Notes under the pieces: model-generated | Database searches by the model: none | Seen by the model: the letters and a program-made list of their open reading frames with translations, nothing else | Told to the model about the DNA's origin: nothing | Translations under genes and position numbers: made by a program | Source: Arthrobacter sp. UNC362MFTsu5.1 | GTDB lineage: Bacteria > Actinomycetota > Actinomycetes > Actinomycetales > Micrococcaceae | DNA length: 64,000 nucleotides | Direction of reading: 5' to 3' | Assembly: GCF_000685965.1 (NCBI RefSeq) | Contig: NZ_JMLE01000001.1 | Coordinates: forward strand, 434,001-498,000 | Part shown: in pieces, positions 60,729 through 64,000 of the stretch | Layout of the letters: every line of letters starts with the position of its first letter | How positions within the stretch are numbered: the stretch's first letter is position 1

Positions 60729-61697
60729 TCAGGGTGCCGTGTTGGTGACAGATGTTTCGATGGCGGTCCAGCCGATGGCGGTTCCTGCCGGCATGGATCC
60801 TTGAGGCTCAGTAAGGATGGCCCGTTCACCGATCAGGAGCCCGGTTGCGGCGTCGATGATGATCTCTTGACGCGTCTTGGACGGGCCCTCCTCAGTTCGT
60901 CCGATGGCGATACCGGTGCGGCCGTCCAGATTTGCCTGGTTTTCCGTGATGGTCACGCCCGGGATCATGGCCGCGGCCTTGTAGAGGGCGGCACGCAGGT
61001 CGGCCGGCACAACACCTGTCCTGAGGAGGTCGGCGATGAACACCAGCGCTTCGCCGTCGACGGACTGGCCTTTCCCCAGTGTCTGTTTGTAGATGCTGTT
61101 CAGCAGCCGGTACGGGTCGCGGGGAAGCGCGGACATGTCAGTATGAACCCACCCGCCGGGGCTTCCATAGAAGGATCCGTTGGGTGCGCGCAGCAGCTCG
61201 GGCAAAGGGTTGAAGTCGTTCTTTTCGACGTATTCCTTGGTCCTGGCGTCGAAGAATGTCGTGGGTACCCGCCCTGATCGCACCCACACCCACTCATCAG
61301 CGGGATCGGCCGGAATGTACAAATCAAGTTTTTCCGTGTCCAGCCACTCGTAGGTGGAACCATCAGCCTCGGTGGACGCGCTGCCCCAGACGTTGGTGCT
61401 TTTGACCCTCAGGTACTGGCCCGGGTTCACGACGGGATCAGCTGTCATAATCGCCGTCTCCGCCGCATTGTTGAGGACTTCTGCGGCCTGCGCGGTCGCT
61501 CCGCCACGCCAGCCGGCGAGCCCGACGACGTCTCCCGCAACCAGTGCCACAACCGCAGCGGCGGCCGCTGTTGTGAGCCACAAACGGGTTCGACGGGGAC
61601 GGCGGAAAAGGTTCGGCTTCCGCCGCGCTTCCTGCACGAGGAGGTTCTGGACGCGGTATTTCGTGTCTTTCGGGTAGGTCACTTCAGACAGATTCAT
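60729..61697 (-). CDS. CU044_5270-like membrane-anchored protein, sigma-factor partner
   Basis: 322 residues. A cytosolic N-terminus of about 38 residues, one membrane helix (about 39-62) and a large extracytoplasmic domain (YLRVKSTNVWGSAS, DEWVWVRSGRVPTTFFD, GRTGIAIGRTEEGPSKTRQEIIIDAATGLLIGE) of the CU044_5270 family common beside ECF sigma genes. Its ATG overlaps the sigma stop by 4 nt (ATGA). It may act as anti-sigma factor or sensor, but the short cytosolic part lacks a ZAS zinc motif. Confidence 0.87.
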   Translation of the reverse strand: MNLSEVTYPKDTKYRVQNLLVQEARRKPNLFRRPRRTRLWLTTAAAAAVVALVAGDVVGLAGWRGGATAQAAEVLNNAAETAIMTADPVVNPGQYLRVKSTNVWGSASTEADGSTYEWLDTEKLDLYIPADPADEWVWVRSGRVPTTFFDARTKEYVEKNDFNPLPELLRAPNGSFYGSPGGWVHTDMSALPRDPYRLLNSIYKQTLGKGQSVDGEALVFIADLLRTGVVPADLRAALYKAAAMIPGVTITENQANLDGRTGIAIGRTEEGPSKTRQEIIIDAATGLLIGERAILTEPQGSMPAGTAIGWTAIETSVTNTAP

Positions 61698-62314
61698 GAC
61701 AGCCTCGCTTCAACGGTAGTCGTGTCGAGTTGTTCGACGGGCTCCGGGTCCCGGTTCATGGCGGCCAGCTTGGCCCGTGCCCGGTGCAGTCTCGATTTCA
61801 CTGTCCCGGTCCGTACGCCGAGGGTCCTGGCGGCCTCGTCCTGGCCGATGCCGTTCATCAGGCACAGGACAACGACGTCCCGTTCGCCGTCGTTCAGTCC
61901 CGCGGTCGTCTCGAGCAGTTCGCGGACGGCACGTTCAGCATCGAGCCTCGAAGCAACCGCCTCCGCATGGTCTGCTTCGTGTCCGCCGTGCCGGGGATCC
62001 GAGTGCGGCAGCCTGGCTAGGAAATCAGCGTGTCGCCGGGACCCCCTGGCGCGGTTGCGGTTCGCGTTCGTTGCTACCCCGAGCAGCCACGGAAGGACTG
62101 TGTCCCTCTCCGGCCTGAGCCTGTCCCGCTGCCGCCACGCCTCCAGAAAGGTGATCGAGACGAGTTCCTCGGCGTCGTGCCAGGAACCACACCGGGAGAG
62201 GCAGTACCGGAAGACCGCGTCGGCGTGCCTGTCGAACAGGGCCCCGAATGCGTCGGCGTTGCCGGTGGTGCACTCACGCCACAGCTCTTCATCGGTTTCC
62301 CCCATTAGCCTCAT
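61694..62314 (-). CDS. ECF-family RNA polymerase sigma factor
   Basis: 206 residues. Sigma-70 region 2 (about 20-90; FGALFDRHADAVFRYCL, DAEELVSITFLEAWRQRDRL) and region 4 (about 130-190; LNDGERDVVVLCLMNGIGQDEAARTLGVRTGTVKSRLHRAR), no region 1 or 3. Start ATG 62314; ATG 62305 (with GAGG close by) is an alternative. Forms a two-gene operon with the membrane-anchored partner. Regulon unknown; the divergent DUF6278-like gene is a candidate target. Confidence 0.92.
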   Translation of the reverse strand: MRLMGETDEELWRECTTGNADAFGALFDRHADAVFRYCLSRCGSWHDAEELVSITFLEAWRQRDRLRPERDTVLPWLLGVATNANRNRARGSRRHADFLARLPHSDPRHGGHEADHAEAVASRLDAERAVRELLETTAGLNDGERDVVVLCLMNGIGQDEAARTLGVRTGTVKSRLHRARAKLAAMNRDPEPVEQLDTTTVEARLS

Positions 62315-62368
62315 GCCTTGTAGTGTCCGCAGGACCCGAAAAGGTTCCCGATCCGGTTAGCACGAGCG

Positions 62369-62374
62369 TAGCCT
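62369..62374 (+). promoter_or_regulatory. -10 box, leaderless-type promoter of the gene at 62381
   Basis: TAGCCT ends 6 nt before ATG 62381. Confidence 0.5.
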
Positions 62375-62380
62375 TTCGAG

Positions 62381-62842
62381 ATGACGGACCGCGGCGACTC
62401 CGACGAACCTCTGCAGCGACTGCCGGCTGGCCTTCCCCGCCGCTACGCGGAATACAAACCCGCACCGGCCGCGCCTGCCATTCCTCCCACGAACGTTGGT
62501 GGGTACGACGAACTCCTGGCCCACTTCCGTTCTCTCGGGAAGGAGCTTCCACGCTCCAAAGAGGGCCTCGCCGCGGTCGACCGCCTCATGGATGGCCGCA
62601 CTGACCGGGCCACTCTGGCCAAGCTGGTCCGCGCCATCGGCATGTTCTACGGTGACCTTCTCACCCACACCGTTCCGGGCGCGCACTGGGAAGTGGTGGT
62701 GGAAGGCGACCCGTGCGTCCGCGTCACCCGGAACACCGCCGTTTCAGTGGTGTCCGTCGCCAACAGACGCCTAACCACGGGGATACCGACTCTCCAGCAG
62801 AACTATGCGCATGTGTTGGACATCGTGGCAGCAGAGGAGTGA
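62381..62842 (+). CDS. Hypothetical protein, DUF6278-like
   Basis: 153 residues. After a Pro/Ala-rich N-terminus come LLAHFRSLGKELPRSKEGLAAVDRLMD and AIGMFYGDLLTHTVPGAHWEVV, resembling DUF6278 (from memory). Cytosolic, function unknown. The stop shares one base with the next start (TGATG), so it is translationally coupled to the iminopeptidase gene. Confidence 0.8.
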   Translation: MTDRGDSDEPLQRLPAGLPRRYAEYKPAPAAPAIPPTNVGGYDELLAHFRSLGKELPRSKEGLAAVDRLMDGRTDRATLAKLVRAIGMFYGDLLTHTVPGAHWEVVVEGDPCVRVTRNTAVSVVSVANRRLTTGIPTLQQNYAHVLDIVAAEE

Positions 62843-63786
62843 TGACCATGCGAACCAGGACACGGAGCGGCTGGGTGGACGTGCCCCATGCCAGAATCTA
62901 CTGGGAAGCGACCGGAGAACCTGAAGGCACCCCGGTCCTTTACCTGCATGGCGGACCCGGTGGTTCCCTTGGACAAGGGGGTTACCGTAAACGGCATGAC
63001 CCGACTCGCTTCCGGATCATCGGCCTGGACCAACGCGGATGCGGCAAGAGCACTCCGATTGTCCAGGACGATCTGGATCACCTGTCCGAGAACACTACTC
63101 AGGCCTTGATCGGCGACATTGAGGCGGTGCGCGAGCACTTGGAGATTGAGAAGTGGATCGTCACAGGCGTTTCCTGGGGCAGCACGCTCGCGCTGGCCTA
63201 TGCCCTCCAGCACCCGGATCGGGTCCTCGGTGTCGCCCTGGCCGCGGTGACAACGACAAGCCGCGACGAGATCCAATGGATCACCGAAGATGTTGGACGG
63301 ATATTCCCCGAAGCCTGGAAGGACTTCTCGGATGCAGCCAAGGCAAAGCCGGGTGAACGCCTAGTCGAGGCCTACGCACGCCGGCTGGCCGGGAAGGACC
63401 GCGACGACGCTCGCAGTGCCGCTTTGTCCTGGGACCGCTGGGAGTCCACGCACATTTCCCTGGACCCCAACTGGCGCCCTGGTGTGCTATTCGAAGACGA
63501 GCGGGAGCGGATGACGTTCGCGCTCCTGGTGACGCACTACTGGGCCCATGACGGATTCCTGGCTAACGGTCAGGAAATCGTTCCTCGTGTACACCAGCTC
63601 AACGGTATTCCCGGGTACCTCATCCATGGTCGCCGCGACATTAGTGGTCCCGCGGTCACCGCATGGCAGCTGCAACAGCGATGGCAATCAAGCCAGCTTG
63701 TGATCATCGAAGACGAGGGACACGGTGGCCCCGAATCCATGGCCGCACTGTCGAAGGCAGTGGAAGAGATTGCCGCCAGGGGTTGA
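62842..63786 (+). CDS. Prolyl iminopeptidase-like alpha/beta hydrolase (S33)
   Basis: 314 residues. Complete S33 signature: YLHGGPGGSLGQGG (oxyanion), LDQRGCGKSTP, nucleophile elbow TGVSWGSTLALAYA, PGYLIHGRRDISGP (acid) and DEGHGG (His). Length equals that of typical prolyl iminopeptidases (about 310-320), in contrast to the longer relative at 6994. Cytosolic. GAGGAG precedes ATG 62842, inside the end of the upstream gene. Confidence 0.9.
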   Translation: MTMRTRTRSGWVDVPHARIYWEATGEPEGTPVLYLHGGPGGSLGQGGYRKRHDPTRFRIIGLDQRGCGKSTPIVQDDLDHLSENTTQALIGDIEAVREHLEIEKWIVTGVSWGSTLALAYALQHPDRVLGVALAAVTTTSRDEIQWITEDVGRIFPEAWKDFSDAAKAKPGERLVEAYARRLAGKDRDDARSAALSWDRWESTHISLDPNWRPGVLFEDERERMTFALLVTHYWAHDGFLANGQEIVPRVHQLNGIPGYLIHGRRDISGPAVTAWQLQQRWQSSQLVIIEDEGHGGPESMAALSKAVEEIAARG

Positions 63787-63844
63787 AGCGCAGGGCACCT
63801 GATACCGGCGCTGCCCTTTCCATTACTTACCTGAAGGTGCCTAT

Positions 63845-63860
63845 TGCACTTCAAAGTGCA
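63845..63860. promoter_or_regulatory. Candidate operator upstream of the NmrA/SDR gene
   Basis: TGCACTT-CA-AAGTGCA, an inverted repeat about 100 bp before ATG 63959, with TTACTTACCT nearby. Similar ACTT/AAGT dyads are bound by HxlR/MarR-type repressors that often adjoin NmrA-like genes. Confidence 0.4.
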
Positions 63861-63958
63861 TCATCCGGCGTCGGAATTGTTCCCGTTCGGGGGCAGTTGC
63901 CCATAGCGGAAGCCGCACGAACAAGGCTCCGGTCAACAAGGTAATCAAGGAGAATCTC

Positions 63959-64000
63959 ATGTCCATTGTCATTGCAGGAGCCACCGGCCAGCTGGGGCGC
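63959..64000 (+). CDS. NAD(P)-binding NmrA/SDR-family protein, 5' end only
   Basis: Partial; 14 codons visible, MSIVIAGATGQLGR, the glycine-rich nucleotide-binding loop (GATGQLG) of atypical SDR/NmrA-like reductases such as quinone oxidoreductase QorB. AAGGAG lies 5-6 nt before the ATG. The rest lies beyond the window. Confidence 0.75.
   Translation, partial: MSIVIAGATGQLGR

Overview
The window is a dense, high-GC stretch of chromosome from an actinobacterium, most likely a Micrococcaceae member of the Arthrobacter/Pseudarthrobacter type. The evidence is the uvrB, coaE-GrpB, rpsA, polA block (the same order and the same CoaE fusion as in Mycobacterium), a mycothiol-type maleylpyruvate isomerase, and actinobacterial -10 boxes of the form TANNNT sitting 6-8 nt in front of start codons. 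No rRNA, tRNA, CRISPR array, insertion sequence or prophage gene was recognised.

Layout. 1-3.8 kb: a heterodimeric ABC exporter pair (one gene cut by the window edge) and a trans-aconitate methyltransferase. 3.9-9.8 kb: DUF3516 helicase, GNAT acetyltransferase, proline-iminopeptidase-like hydrolase and an MFS transporter. 9.9-22.5 kb: the core block, terC (with a probable yybP-ykoY manganese riboswitch), uvrB, coaE, rpsA, an Eis-type acetyltransferase and polA, interrupted by a small plus-strand group (IMPACT family, GNAT, DUF1810). 22.5-27.8 kb: thioesterase, DHFR-like reductase, a membrane protein/lipoprotein pair, a phosphate transporter and a HAD-like protein. 27.9-34.3 kb: a complete 3-hydroxybenzoate to gentisate catabolic cluster. 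34.3-47.8 kb: universal stress protein, membrane proteins, erythromycin-esterase and beta-CASP nuclease pair, LuxR regulator, methyltransferase, YciO protein, LigD-type polymerase, amylosucrase. 47.9-55 kb: EF-G-like GTPase with a structured leader, PadR regulator, and a PAP2-DedA-response regulator-kinase operon. 55-64 kb: HrpB helicase, VOC protein, lipoproteins, hypothetical proteins, an ECF sigma operon, a second iminopeptidase and the start of an NmrA/SDR gene.

How genes work together. In the aromatic cluster a transporter and a 3-hydroxybenzoate 6-hydroxylase feed gentisate to a plus-strand operon of gentisate dioxygenase, fumarylpyruvate hydrolase and maleylpyruvate isomerase. The IclR regulator between them can be linked to both arms by two copies of ATTCTG-N5-CAGAA(T/A), each placed 3-4 bp from a candidate -35 box. 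The transporter carries an apparent one-base deletion that fuses its frame to the hydroxylase. PAP2 and DedA, both plausible undecaprenyl-phosphate recycling proteins, share an operon with a two-component system.

Most promising for follow-up: the ~300-nt leader with a 50-codon ORF ahead of the EF-G-like GTPase, the IclR operator pair, the transporter frameshift, the terC riboswitch whose promoter overlaps the uvrB stop codon, and the PAP2-DedA-two-component operon.
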